A stretch of DNA of 64,000 nt from Actomonas aquatica (GTDB lineage: Bacteria; Verrucomicrobiota; Verrucomicrobiia; Opitutales; Opitutaceae). Below the pieces are notes generated by a model that had not been told where the DNA came from, ran no database searches, and saw nothing but the letters and a program-made list of their open reading frames with translations. The translations under genes were made by a program, and so were the position numbers. The stretch covers positions 2,170,001-2,234,000 of the forward strand of contig NZ_CP139781.1 in assembly GCF_019679435.2 (NCBI RefSeq). Direction: 5' to 3'. Shown in pieces: positions 27,847 to 35,393 of this stretch; positions within the stretch are counted from its first letter, which is position 1; each line of letters begins with the position of its first letter.

Positions 27847-28373
27847 AATACCACCTCCGCTGCCTGCTCCTACTCGTCGTCGCCTGCGCCGCCCAAGGCA
27901 CCCTCCACGCCGCCGACGAGCCAAAGACCGAATCCACTCCCGCCATGACCGATTTTAAGAAACTCACCGACGCCGAATGGCGCGCCCGCCTCACTCCCAC
28001 CCAATACCACGTCCTGCGCGAAGCCGGCACCGACCGTCCCTACGGCGCGGCCTACGAGGAATTTAAACACGAGGGAGCCGGCACCTACGTGTGCACCGGT
28101 TGCGGCGCCACGCTCTTCACCTCCGAAACCAAATTCGACGCCCGCTGCGGCTGGCCGGCCTTCTTCGACGTCGCCGACACCAACACCGTCACCCTGCACC
28201 GCGACCGCTCCATGGGCATGGAGCGCGTCGAAGTCGTCTGCACCCGCTGCGAAGGCCACCTCGGCCACCTCTTCGAAGGTGAAGGCTTCAACACCCCCAC
28301 CGACCAGCGCTACTGCATCAACGCCACCTCCCTCCGCTTCATCCCCGACGACCCCGACCCGATCGACGACTGA
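27843..28373 (+). CDS. msrB: Peptide-methionine (R)-S-oxide reductase MsrB, exported
   Basis: A 176-residue protein with a signal peptide (CLLLLVVACAAQGTLHA), so a periplasmic MsrB that repairs oxidised methionine. The catalytic cysteine is Cys158 in QRYCINATSLRF. The four zinc cysteines are in CTGCG (near residue 83) and CTRCEGHLGH (near 130). The conserved TKFDARCGWPAFFD is intact; the Cys there could serve as the resolving residue. ATGA overlap with rlmN indicates co-translation, coupling an oxidative-repair enzyme to RlmN, itself oxidant-sensitive in other bacteria (established for Enterococcus, inferred here). Confidence 0.93.
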   Translation: MKYHLRCLLLLVVACAAQGTLHAADEPKTESTPAMTDFKKLTDAEWRARLTPTQYHVLREAGTDRPYGAAYEEFKHEGAGTYVCTGCGATLFTSETKFDARCGWPAFFDVADTNTVTLHRDRSMGMERVEVVCTRCEGHLGHLFEGEGFNTPTDQRYCINATSLRFIPDDPDPIDD

Positions 28374-28380
28374 ATTTTTT

Positions 28381-28496
28381 AGCCACAAAAAGGCACAAAA
28401 AATCACCAAAACCAGCTCCCCAAAACCTGTGGGTCGGGCTTCATGCCCGACAGTCCCTACTTCATTTTTTGTGCATTTTCGTGCCTCTTCGTGGCT
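28381..28496. repeat. Family D inverted repeat with family A repeat nested inside
   Basis: AGCCACAAAAAGGCACAAAA (from 28381) faces TTTTCGTGCCTCTTCGTGGC (ending 28495). Between them lies a family A half-element, TGTGGGTCGGGCTTCATGCC (28428-28452). The arrangement looks like one repeat having landed inside another. Confidence 0.75.
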
Positions 28497-28671
28497 AAAA
28501 AAACACCTACCTCACCGCGCCAGTAGCTGCATTGGAGCGCAGCGATCCCGCGGTCGCGGGATGGCCCTCACCTCCTCCGCCCCCCGGCAGCTGCAGACGT
28601 CCACCAAGTCCTTCCTTCCTTACTTACTTTCGTTGCCGCCCAAAGAACCTAGCACTTCGACGCCGATGGTC

Positions 28672-28738
28672 GTCGGGCGTAAAGCCCGACCCACAATTAC
28701 GTGACTCTGCATGATGTGGGTCGGGCTTTACGCCCGAC
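28672..28738. repeat. Family A palindrome, perfect 24-base arms
   Basis: The left arm (28672-28695, GTCGGGCGTAAAGCCCGACC then CACA) is the exact reverse complement of the right arm (28715-28738), with a 19-base loop. The loop ATTACGTGACTCTGCATGA is related to that of the copy at 3483 (shared ACTCTG-n-n-TGA). It ends 23 bases before the GtrA-like start. Confidence 0.9.
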
Positions 28739-28760
28739 ATCCGTTCTCCTGTAAAAAACC

Positions 28761-29183
28761 ATGCCCGCGACGGACCCGACCGCCACCAGCGCCACCACGT
28801 CCAACCGCTCTTGGCGCGGCTGGTGGATTTTCCTGGCGATCGGACTCGTCGGCTACCTCGTCCTCACCTTCGGCGTTTTCGCCCTGCACGAGTGGGCGCA
28901 GTTCGATGAGCGCCTCGCCTACGCCATCATGATCACACTTGTCATGATCGGTAACTTCATCGCCAACCGACGCATCGTTTTCCCCGCCGGTCGCACCGGC
29001 GCTCCTGCCCGCCAGGCCGTCAAATTCCTCATCGCCGCGCTCACCTTCCGCGTCATCGAGTTCATCCTCTACAGCCTCTGCATCGGCCCGCTCGGCATCA
29101 ACTACCTCGTCGCCATCGCCGTCACCTCGGCCGTCGCGTATTGGGCGAAATACTACGTCTTCTCCTTCTGGGTTTTTCGCTGA
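28761..29183 (+). CDS. GtrA-like membrane protein
   Basis: A 140-residue protein with four transmembrane helices, matching the GtrA family size and pattern. The key features are FLAIGLVGYLVLTFGVFALH, ITLVMIGNFIANRRIVFP (an 'NF..NR.w.F'-type signature) and a C-terminal AYWAKYYVFSFWVFR. GtrA-type proteins help flip polyprenyl-linked sugars or otherwise serve cell-surface polysaccharide synthesis. No glycosyltransferase is adjacent, so its partner is elsewhere. Confidence 0.8.
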   Translation: MPATDPTATSATTSNRSWRGWWIFLAIGLVGYLVLTFGVFALHEWAQFDERLAYAIMITLVMIGNFIANRRIVFPAGRTGAPARQAVKFLIAALTFRVIEFILYSLCIGPLGINYLVAIAVTSAVAYWAKYYVFSFWVFR

Positions 29184-29240
29184 CCGCGCCGACCCAGCCC
29201 CCTGCCCAACATTACATTTTCGTAAGGTAGCGGGTCCGCC

Positions 29241-29268
29241 CTTGAAGTCAGCGGACTTCGGGTTTTTT
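29241..29268 (+). terminator. Probable intrinsic terminator upstream of the Gld-type ABC operon
   Basis: GAAGTC-AGCG-GACTTC (29244-29259) can be extended by G-T pairs and is followed by GGG and six T residues (29263-29268). It ends 27 bases before the ABC ATPase start and most simply terminates the GtrA-like gene. Its closeness to the next start also allows attenuation. Confidence 0.6.
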
Positions 29269-29295
29269 ACCGAAACTCCGTCCCCTTCACTGCCC

Positions 29296-30015
29296 ATGAT
29301 TGAAGTCAAAGGTCTCTCCAAAACCTATGGCAACAAACCCGCCGTCCGCGACGTCAGTTTCAAGGTCGAGCGTGGTGACATCCTCGGTTTCCTCGGTCCC
29401 AATGGTGCCGGCAAATCGACCACCATGAAAATGATCACGGGCTTTCTGCAGCCCACCGCCGGCACCGCCATCGTCGGCGGCCACGACGTCACCCGCGACC
29501 CCGTCGCCGTGAAACGCCAAGTCGGTTACCTGCCCGAGAGCGCGCCCTCCTACGGCGAGATGACCGTGCATGAGTTCCTGCTCTTCATCGCCGAAGCCCG
29601 CGGCTTCCGCGGCGCGAACCGCCTGCCGCCCGTTGACCGCGCCATCCGCCTCACCCATCTCGAGTCGGTCCGCCACCAAACCATCGAGACCCTCTCCAAA
29701 GGCTACAAACAGCGCGTCGGTTTTGCCCAGGCCCTCCTCCACGATCCCGCCGTGCTCATCCTCGACGAGCCCACCGACGGCCTCGATCCCAATCAGAAGA
29801 ACGAAGTCCGCGCCCTCATCAAAGAGCTCGCCACCGAGAAAGCCGTCGTGCTCTCCACCCATATTCTCGAGGAAGTCGGGGCCATCTGTAATCGCATCAT
29901 CCTCATTTCCGAAGGCCGCGTCGTCGTCGACGAAACCCCGGCCGAATTCCAGGCCCGCCAACCCGGCGCCCGCCTCGACACCATCTTCGCGTCCCTCACC
30001 ACCTCCGACGTCTGA
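29296..30015 (+). CDS. ABC transporter ATPase (GldA-type)
   Basis: A 239-residue ATPase. Walker A is GPNGAGKST (about residues 37-45), the signature motif is LSKGYKQRVGFAQAL, Walker B is VLILDEPTDGLDP, and the H-loop is in STHIL. The best context match is the GldA/F/G group: an ABC-2 permease, a GldG-like auxiliary protein and a DUF4340 protein follow on the same strand. In Bacteroidota these are gliding-motility factors; in Verrucomicrobia-like genomes the same set occurs without known gliding. The start at 29296 (MIEVKGLSKTYG) is standard; an upstream ATG at 29242 overlaps the terminator. Confidence 0.9.
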   Translation: MIEVKGLSKTYGNKPAVRDVSFKVERGDILGFLGPNGAGKSTTMKMITGFLQPTAGTAIVGGHDVTRDPVAVKRQVGYLPESAPSYGEMTVHEFLLFIAEARGFRGANRLPPVDRAIRLTHLESVRHQTIETLSKGYKQRVGFAQALLHDPAVLILDEPTDGLDPNQKNEVRALIKELATEKAVVLSTHILEEVGAICNRIILISEGRVVVDETPAEFQARQPGARLDTIFASLTTSDV

Positions 30016-30022
30016 TTTTGTC

Positions 30023-30121
30023 CTAGCGAGGAGTTAGTAGCGAGTAGCGAGCATCCGACCCGACGAACGCCGCCTTCGCACTGCCTTCTACTCACTACTC
30101 GCTACTCACCACCCGCTACTT
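30023..30121. repeat. Family E inverted repeat (AGTAGCGAGTAGCGAG)
   Basis: AGTAGCGAGTAGCGAG (from 30036) is mirrored by CTCACTACTCGCTACTC (about 30091-30107). The same words occur at 43981-44066 between sucB and lpd. The repeat sits inside the Gld-type operon, between ATPase and permease. Confidence 0.75.
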
Positions 30122-30131
30122 TTCCGCCGCC

Positions 30132-30854
30132 ATGCAACAGGTCCTGCCCGTCTTCAAACGTGAGTTCCTCGGCTACTTCCGCTCTCCCGTAGCCTACGTC
30201 TTCCTCATCGTTTTCCTCATCGCCGCCGTCGGCCTGGCCTTCTTTGTCGGCCAGATTTTTGAGGCCGGCGAAGCCAGCTTGGAACGCTTCTTCATGTTCC
30301 ATCCGTGGCTCTTCCTCTTCCTCGTGCCCGCCGCCGGCATGCGCCTGTGGTCCGAAGAGAAACGCACCGGCACGGTCGAGCTGCTCTTCACCCTGCCCAT
30401 CACCACGCTCGAAGCCGTGCTCGGCAAATACCTCGCCGCCTGGGCCTTCCTCTGCACCGCCATCGCCCTCTCCTTTCCGATGGCCCTCACCGTCGCCTAC
30501 CTTGGCGATCCCGATTGGGGCGTCATCCTCGTAAGCTACCTCGGTTCCATGCTCATGGCCGGCGCCTACCTCGGCGTTTGTTCGCTCACCTCCGCCCTCA
30601 CCAAAAACCAGGTCATCTCCTTTGTGCTCAGTGTGACCGTCTGCTTCGTCCTGCTGCTGCTCGGCTGGAGCGTGTTCAGCGAAGTCCTCGAAGGCCTCTT
30701 CCCCGTCGCCGTCGCCGACGCCATCGCAAACTTCTCCTTCATCACCCACTTCGATCCTTTCACCAAGGGCATCGTCGATCCGTCGGACGTGATCTTCTTC
30801 CTCTCCCTTTCGGCCTTCGCGTTGTTCCTCAACGTGCTCGCCCTCGAACGCTGA
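30132..30854 (+). CDS. ABC-2 type permease (GldF-type)
   Basis: A 240-residue membrane protein with six predicted transmembrane helices. It begins VLPVFKREFLGYFRSPVAYV, the amphipathic 'elbow' helix typical of ABC-2 exporters, and contains RLWSEEKRTGTVELLFTLPI, the conserved cytoplasmic loop that meets the ATPase. Size and order match GldF. It is separated from the ATPase gene by a family E repeat, but strand and function argue for one transcription unit. The exported substrate is unknown. Confidence 0.88.
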   Translation: MQQVLPVFKREFLGYFRSPVAYVFLIVFLIAAVGLAFFVGQIFEAGEASLERFFMFHPWLFLFLVPAAGMRLWSEEKRTGTVELLFTLPITTLEAVLGKYLAAWAFLCTAIALSFPMALTVAYLGDPDWGVILVSYLGSMLMAGAYLGVCSLTSALTKNQVISFVLSVTVCFVLLLLGWSVFSEVLEGLFPVAVADAIANFSFITHFDPFTKGIVDPSDVIFFLSLSAFALFLNVLALER

Positions 30855-30881
30855 TTCCCCATCGCCGCCCCTCCGCTCGCC

Positions 30882-32747
30882 ATGAAACCCAGCGCCAAAC
30901 TCACCGCCGCCGCCCTGCTCTTCGTCGGTCTGGTCCTCATCAACTACCTCGCGTCGCAGCTGCCCTTCCGCGCCGACGCCACCGCCGAAAACATCTACAC
31001 CCTGTCGCCCGGCACCAAGTCCCTGCTCAGCAAAATCGAGGAACCCGTCGTTCTCGACTTCTACTACTCCCGCAACGCCGAGGGCGTGCGCATCGATTAC
31101 AAAAACTACGCCGCCCGCGTGGAGGAAATGTTGCGCCAATACGAACGCGCCGCCCGCGGCAAACTTGTGCTCAACCTCATCAACCCCGAGCCCGACACAC
31201 CCGAAGAGGAAGCCGCCACCCGCGCCGGCATCCAACCGCAGGTATTCCCCGGTGCCATGAGCCAGATCTACTTCGGCCTCTCCGCCACCCAGGCCGACCT
31301 GCAGGAAGCCCTCCCCGCCTTCAACCCGCGTCGCGAACAGTTCCTCGAATACGATCTCTCCCAACTCATCTACAGCGTGCAGGTCTTCGAGAAACGCCGC
31401 CTCGGCCTCATCACCTCGCTCCCCCTGCAGGCCCCGCCCTTCAACCCCATGATGCAGCAGATGGGCCAGCGCCCACCGCCCGATCAGTTCGTCATCGGCG
31501 AGTGGCAACGCACCTTCGAGATCGTGCCCATCGAGGCCACTGCCACCGAGCTGCCCGCCAACCTCGACGTGCTTGTCATCGCCCACCCGCAGGGACTGTC
31601 ACCGGAACTTGAATACGCCATCGATCAGGCTCTGCTCGGCGGCACCCCGGTGCTGCTCGCCCTCGACCCGTCATCCGAACACTTCAAGCGCCAGACCAAC
31701 CCGCAACAGATGATGATGGGCGGCGGCGCCCCCAACCTCTCCTCCGACCTGCCCGACCTGCTCAACGCCTATGGCATCACCTACGTGAGCGGCAGCATCA
31801 CCGGCGACCTCGAATACGGGGCTCAGGTGCAAACCGGCGCCGGCCAAATCGCCACCTTCCCCCACTGGCTGCAGTTGCCCGTCGAGGCCTTTAACACCGA
31901 GGTTTTGCCCACCGCGCAGCTCAACACCATGGTGCTCATCGAAACCGGCCACCTCGCCCTCGCCACCGGCAGCGACCTCGAGTTCACCCCGCTCATCCAG
32001 ACCTCCACTCAAGCCGGCGACATCCCGCCCGCGGTCCTCCAGTTTGGCATGTCCAACAACATCGCCGGCGAGCTCTCCCTCTCCGGGCAACAGACCCTCG
32101 CCGCCATGGTCACCGGCACCTTCCCCACCGCCTTCCCCGACGGCCCGCCTGAATCCGAAAATGTAGGCAGCGAGCTTGCTCGCGCTCCGACCGTCGAGAG
32201 CGGCCAAGGAACGTTGGTCATCATCGCCGACACCGACTGGCTCATGGACGACTATTCCGTGCGCCGCGTGAACCTCTTCGGCATGCAAGCTGCCGAGCCC
32301 ATCAACGACAACCTCGCCTTTGCCTCCAACGTCGTCGAATACCTCGCCGGCTCGCAGGACCTCATTTCCATCCGCACGAAGGGCAGCTCCCAACATCCCT
32401 TCACCGTCGTGCGTGAAATGGAAGCCGCCGCCCAGCAGCGTTACCAGGAACAGCTCGCCGCCCTCGAGTCCCGCCTCAGCGAAGTGCAGGCGCAGCTCTC
32501 CCAACTCCAGTCCCAGGTCGGCGACAACGGCATGCTCGTCGCCTCGCCCGAAGTCGCCGCCAGCATCGCCGAATACCAAACCCAGGAAGCCGAGATGCGT
32601 CGCGAGCGCCGCGACATCCGCCGCGCCCTCCGCGAAGACATCGACGCCCTCAAACAGCGCCTCGTCTTCACCAACCTGCTCGCCGCTCCGCTCCTCCTCG
32701 CCGGCTTCGGCCTCTGGCTCAACCGCACCCGCCGCCGCCGCCACTAA
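30882..32747 (+). CDS. GldG-like ABC transporter auxiliary protein
   Basis: A 621-residue protein with an N-terminal transmembrane helix (about 8-26), a large extracytoplasmic part, and a C-terminal helix (about 597-615) followed by a basic tail. It matches the GldG/ABC-type auxiliary family: NIYTLSPGTKSLLSKIEEPV and VVLDFYYSRNAEG mark the start, a GATase-like/IFT52-like region follows (VLVIAHPQGLSPELEYAIDQ), and DTDWLMDD lies near residue 450. A coiled coil covers about residues 515-590. Residues around 428-438 (VGSELARAPTV) are encoded by a repeat-like palindrome (32163-32193). Confidence 0.85.
   Translation: MKPSAKLTAAALLFVGLVLINYLASQLPFRADATAENIYTLSPGTKSLLSKIEEPVVLDFYYSRNAEGVRIDYKNYAARVEEMLRQYERAARGKLVLNLINPEPDTPEEEAATRAGIQPQVFPGAMSQIYFGLSATQADLQEALPAFNPRREQFLEYDLSQLIYSVQVFEKRRLGLITSLPLQAPPFNPMMQQMGQRPPPDQFVIGEWQRTFEIVPIEATATELPANLDVLVIAHPQGLSPELEYAIDQALLGGTPVLLALDPSSEHFKRQTNPQQMMMGGGAPNLSSDLPDLLNAYGITYVSGSITGDLEYGAQVQTGAGQIATFPHWLQLPVEAFNTEVLPTAQLNTMVLIETGHLALATGSDLEFTPLIQTSTQAGDIPPAVLQFGMSNNIAGELSLSGQQTLAAMVTGTFPTAFPDGPPESENVGSELARAPTVESGQGTLVIIADTDWLMDDYSVRRVNLFGMQAAEPINDNLAFASNVVEYLAGSQDLISIRTKGSSQHPFTVVREMEAAAQQRYQEQLAALESRLSEVQAQLSQLQSQVGDNGMLVASPEVAASIAEYQTQEAEMRRERRDIRRALREDIDALKQRLVFTNLLAAPLLLAGFGLWLNRTRRRRH
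32163..32193. repeat. REP-like palindrome inside the gldG-like gene
   Basis: GTAGGCAGCGAGCTTGCTCG followed by CGCTCCGACCG reads like the AGCGAGCTTGCTCGC hairpins known as REP elements in other bacteria. It is carried in frame in a low-conservation loop. Confidence 0.6.
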
Positions 32748-32789
32748 GCCGCCGCCCGCCCTGCCTTCATCTTCTTTTCAGCCTCAGCC

Positions 32790-33887
32790 ATGAATCTGAA
32801 AACCCTCTCCCTCGCCGTCATCGTGCTCGCGCTCCTCGCCGGCGCCGCCGCCTTCTTCAATCGCCCGACGCCCCCGCCCGACGCCGATCCTCGCGTCGAC
32901 CAAGCGCTGCTCGACGCCTCCACGGCCAACGGCACCACCGAACTTTCCCTCACTCAAAACAGCAACACCGTCACCCTCCGCCACGACGCCTCCACCGACA
33001 CTTGGCGCGTGAGCTCCTACCACGACCTGCCCGCCAATGTGACCAAGTTGCGCACCTTCGTGCAAAGCCTGACCGACGCCAAAATCCAGCGCGTCGTCAC
33101 CCGCAACCCCGAGCGCGCCGCCCGCCTCGAACTCGACACGGCGTCCATCGAGCTCACCACCACCGACGGCTCCACCTGGTCCGTCGACCTCGGCAAAAAC
33201 GCCGAACGCGGCGGTCGCTACCTGCGCTTCGATGACGCCCCCGACGCGCCCGCCTACCTCGCCGACTTCTCCGGCTACCTCGACACCACCGCCAAAAACT
33301 GGGCCGACACCAAGCTCACGAGCCTCGACCGCGACGACATCGCCACCATGACGATCACCTTCGCCGACGAAGCCCCCATCACCCTCACCCGCGAATCCGC
33401 CACTGCCGACTGGACTGCCGCCGATCTCCCTGGCGACCAACAGGTCAAAGTCGGCGCCATCTCCAGCCTACTCTCCGCCGCGACCAACCTCCGCTTCACC
33501 GCCGTCACCGCCCCCGACGTTCCCGACGCCATCGAAGCCGGCGCCAACAGTCGCACCCTCACTTTCACCACCTTCGACGGCGAGACGCTCACTCTCAACC
33601 TCGGTCGCCGTCCGGAAAAGACCGTCGTCAAAGCCCCTGAGCCCACCAACCCCGCCGACCTCGTGACCGAAGCCACCACGGCAACCGCCCCCGAGTCCGC
33701 CGACGAAGTCCTCGAAAACCTTACCGAAACCCTCCCCGCCGGCCCCACCTACGCCACCGTCACCGGCCCAGCGACCCTCGCCCCTCTCGCCAGCTATCAG
33801 AGCACCCTCGCCTTCCAAATCGGCGACTACACCTACACCAGCCTCCCCGCCACCCACGAAGCGCTCCTGGAATCTAACCCAGAGTAA
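32790..33887 (+). CDS. DUF4340 protein of Gld-type ABC cluster
   Basis: A 365-residue protein with one N-terminal transmembrane helix (LSLAVIVLALLAGAAAFF) and a periplasmic beta-rich part made of two or more similar modules. Examples are NTVTLRHDASTDTWRVSSYH, RLELDTASIELTTTDGSTWSVDL and an AWxV-type repeat region with TLTRESATADWTAADL. DUF4340 proteins regularly follow GldG-like genes. A Thr/Pro/Ala-rich linker (about 275-310) precedes the last module. It is the last gene of the cluster; function beyond association with the exporter is unknown. Confidence 0.8.
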   Translation: MNLKTLSLAVIVLALLAGAAAFFNRPTPPPDADPRVDQALLDASTANGTTELSLTQNSNTVTLRHDASTDTWRVSSYHDLPANVTKLRTFVQSLTDAKIQRVVTRNPERAARLELDTASIELTTTDGSTWSVDLGKNAERGGRYLRFDDAPDAPAYLADFSGYLDTTAKNWADTKLTSLDRDDIATMTITFADEAPITLTRESATADWTAADLPGDQQVKVGAISSLLSAATNLRFTAVTAPDVPDAIEAGANSRTLTFTTFDGETLTLNLGRRPEKTVVKAPEPTNPADLVTEATTATAPESADEVLENLTETLPAGPTYATVTGPATLAPLASYQSTLAFQIGDYTYTSLPATHEALLESNPE

Positions 33888-33956
33888 CAGGAGAATCAGG
33901 CCCCCGGCCCCGCCCCACCCCAGCGCATCCCTCTCCACCAGCGTGCCTTACGATAC

Positions 33957-33979
33957 AGTGTCACGTAATACGTGACACT
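33957..33979. promoter_or_regulatory. Perfect 23-base palindrome, candidate operator
   Basis: AGTGTCACGT-AAT-ACGTGACACT: ten-base perfect arms around a three-base centre, 113 bases before metF and 70 bases after the DUF4340 stop. The core CGTAATACG is the reverse complement of the core of the palindrome at 26652-26672. It most likely binds a dimeric regulator. Confidence 0.6.
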
Positions 33980-34031
33980 CGGACAGAGTCCCGGAAGTGG
34001 GCTAAACGGCGGGTCGGCCGGGGTTGATCGC

Positions 34032-34082
34032 TTGAATATTCAAAATCTCCGCTTGAGTTCGCATCATCATATGCCGATATGA
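34032..34082 (+). promoter_or_regulatory. Two further palindromes directly upstream of metF
   Basis: TTGAATATTCAA (34032-34043) is a perfect 12-base palindrome. TCATAT-GCCG-ATATGA (34067-34082) is a 6-4-6 inverted repeat ending nine bases before the metF ATG, overlapping the expected ribosome-binding region. Together with 33957-33979 they suggest tight control of metF, possibly by a methionine-cycle repressor. The regulator is not in this window. Confidence 0.5.
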
Positions 34083-34091
34083 CGATTCATC

Positions 34092-34970
34092 ATGACTCAA
34101 GACCGAGCCATCTCCTCGCTTTTCTCCGCCGACCGTCCCCTGCGTTCCCTCGAATTTTTCCCGCCGAAGAGTGAGGACGGCGTGACGGCCCTGCGCGAGA
34201 CCGCCCAGGCCCTCAGCGGCATCGAGTGGGATTTTGTGTCGGTCACCTACGGCGCCGGCGGCACCACCCGCGACCGCACCGCCCAGGTTTCCTCCATGCT
34301 GAAGGATGAGCTCGGCTTCACCGTCATGCCCCACCTGACCTGCGTCGGCCACAGTCGCACCGAACTTGAGGCCCACGCCGACCGCCTCCACGCCGACGGT
34401 TTTCGCAATATCATGACCCTGCGGGGCGACCCCCCTAAGGGAGAGACCACCTTCACCCCGGCGGCCGATGGTCTGCGCTACGCCAACGAACTCGTCTCCC
34501 TGCTCAAGTCGCGCCACGCCGACTTCTGTCTCGGCGTCGGTGGTTATCCGGAGAAGCACCCCGAAGCGACCTCCCTCGAAGTCGACCTCGACAACCTCAA
34601 ACGCAAGGTCGACGCCGGGGCGGATTTCATCACCACCCAGCTCTTTTTCGACAACGCCATCTACTTCGACTTCGTGGAAAAATGCCGGGCCCGCGGCATC
34701 ACCGTGCCGATCGTGCCGGGCATCATGCCAGTGCTCTCGCTCAAACAGATCCAGCGCATCGTTGAACTCTCCGGCACGCGCCTGCCCGACGCGCTGCGCC
34801 GCCGCCTCGACGTCGCCGCCCCTGATCCGGCGGTGGTGGAAGTCATCGGCATCGACTGGGCCCTGGACCAGATCCGCGACCTCGTCGCCCGCGGCGCCCC
34901 CGGCTACCACCTCTACATCCTCAACCGCGCCCGCCCCGCCCTCGCCCTAGCCGCCGGCCTGGCCGCGTAA
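34092..34970 (+). CDS. metF: Methylenetetrahydrofolate reductase
   Basis: A 292-residue TIM-barrel flavoenzyme that reduces 5,10-methylene-THF to 5-methyl-THF for methionine synthesis. Diagnostic segments are SLEFFPPKSEDG near the N-terminus (catalytic Glu), VTYGAGGTTRD, PHLTCVGHSR, NIMTLRGDPP (folate/FAD site), GVGGYPEKHPEA, DFITTQLFFDNA and VPGIMPVLS. The length fits bacterial MetF. No other methionine gene is adjacent, so it is an isolated cistron with a palindrome-rich upstream region. Confidence 0.95.
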   Translation: MTQDRAISSLFSADRPLRSLEFFPPKSEDGVTALRETAQALSGIEWDFVSVTYGAGGTTRDRTAQVSSMLKDELGFTVMPHLTCVGHSRTELEAHADRLHADGFRNIMTLRGDPPKGETTFTPAADGLRYANELVSLLKSRHADFCLGVGGYPEKHPEATSLEVDLDNLKRKVDAGADFITTQLFFDNAIYFDFVEKCRARGITVPIVPGIMPVLSLKQIQRIVELSGTRLPDALRRRLDVAAPDPAVVEVIGIDWALDQIRDLVARGAPGYHLYILNRARPALALAAGLAA

Positions 34971-35393
34971 CCCGCGCCCCTCGTCGGTGCTCTGTGGGTC
35001 GGACTTCACGTCCGATAACCGTTGCCTCTCGGCCCCAGCAGCCCCCCCTCCGACCAAACGCGGGCGACACGCCCGCGGCTACAACCCTATCCAAGTGTAG
35101 CAGCTGCCGCCTGTCCCACGACTGCGGTGATCTCGGCCGCTCCCCGTTGCCCCTCCGCCGCCCACCCGTAGCGGCGGCTTCAGCCGCCGACTCCTTCAGC
35201 TCGCCCGCGCCTCGGCAAAAACAATGCCGGCTAAAGCCCGGCACTACGCCCGGCCCTCCGCACCCTCTCCCTCTGCCTCTCCGCCCCCAGCCCCAAACCG
35301 CCCGCTGCCCACGCCGACCACTGACTTTGCGCAGCGACCGCCCACGGAGCCGACCGCGCCGACCGCGCTCCGGCCGCGCATGATCGGTGGCGC
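34971..35393. other. 423-base repeat-filled spacer
   Basis: It contains a family A half-element (34993-35015, TGTGGGTCGGACTTCACGTC), a GCGGGCGACACGCCCGC hairpin (35062-35078), the composite module B + C (35151-35260), and a C/T-rich tail. No coding signal is seen on either strand. The next gene starts at 35394. Confidence 0.7.
35151..35260. repeat. Composite repeat module, copy 1
   Basis: About 110 bases: CGCCCACCCGTAGCGGCGGC (family B hairpin) then a CAGC-CGCCCGCGCC spacer and AATGCCGGCTAAAGCCCGGC (family C hairpin), ending ACGCCCGGCCCTCCG. Nearly the same module lies at 38881-38986 in the same orientation. Confidence 0.85.

Larger units (their letters stand above)
28374..28760. other. 387-base repeat-filled spacer between msrB and gtrA-like gene
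   Basis: The spacer holds the nested D/A repeat (28381-28496), a short GATCCCGCGGTCGCGGGATG palindrome (about 28544-28563), and a full family A palindrome (28672-28738). Nothing between them shows coding character. Confidence 0.7.

Noticed and set aside
34032..34091. SAM or cobalamin riboswitch before metF
   Set aside because: The leader is too short and lacks the conserved cores of these classes; simple DNA palindromes fit better.
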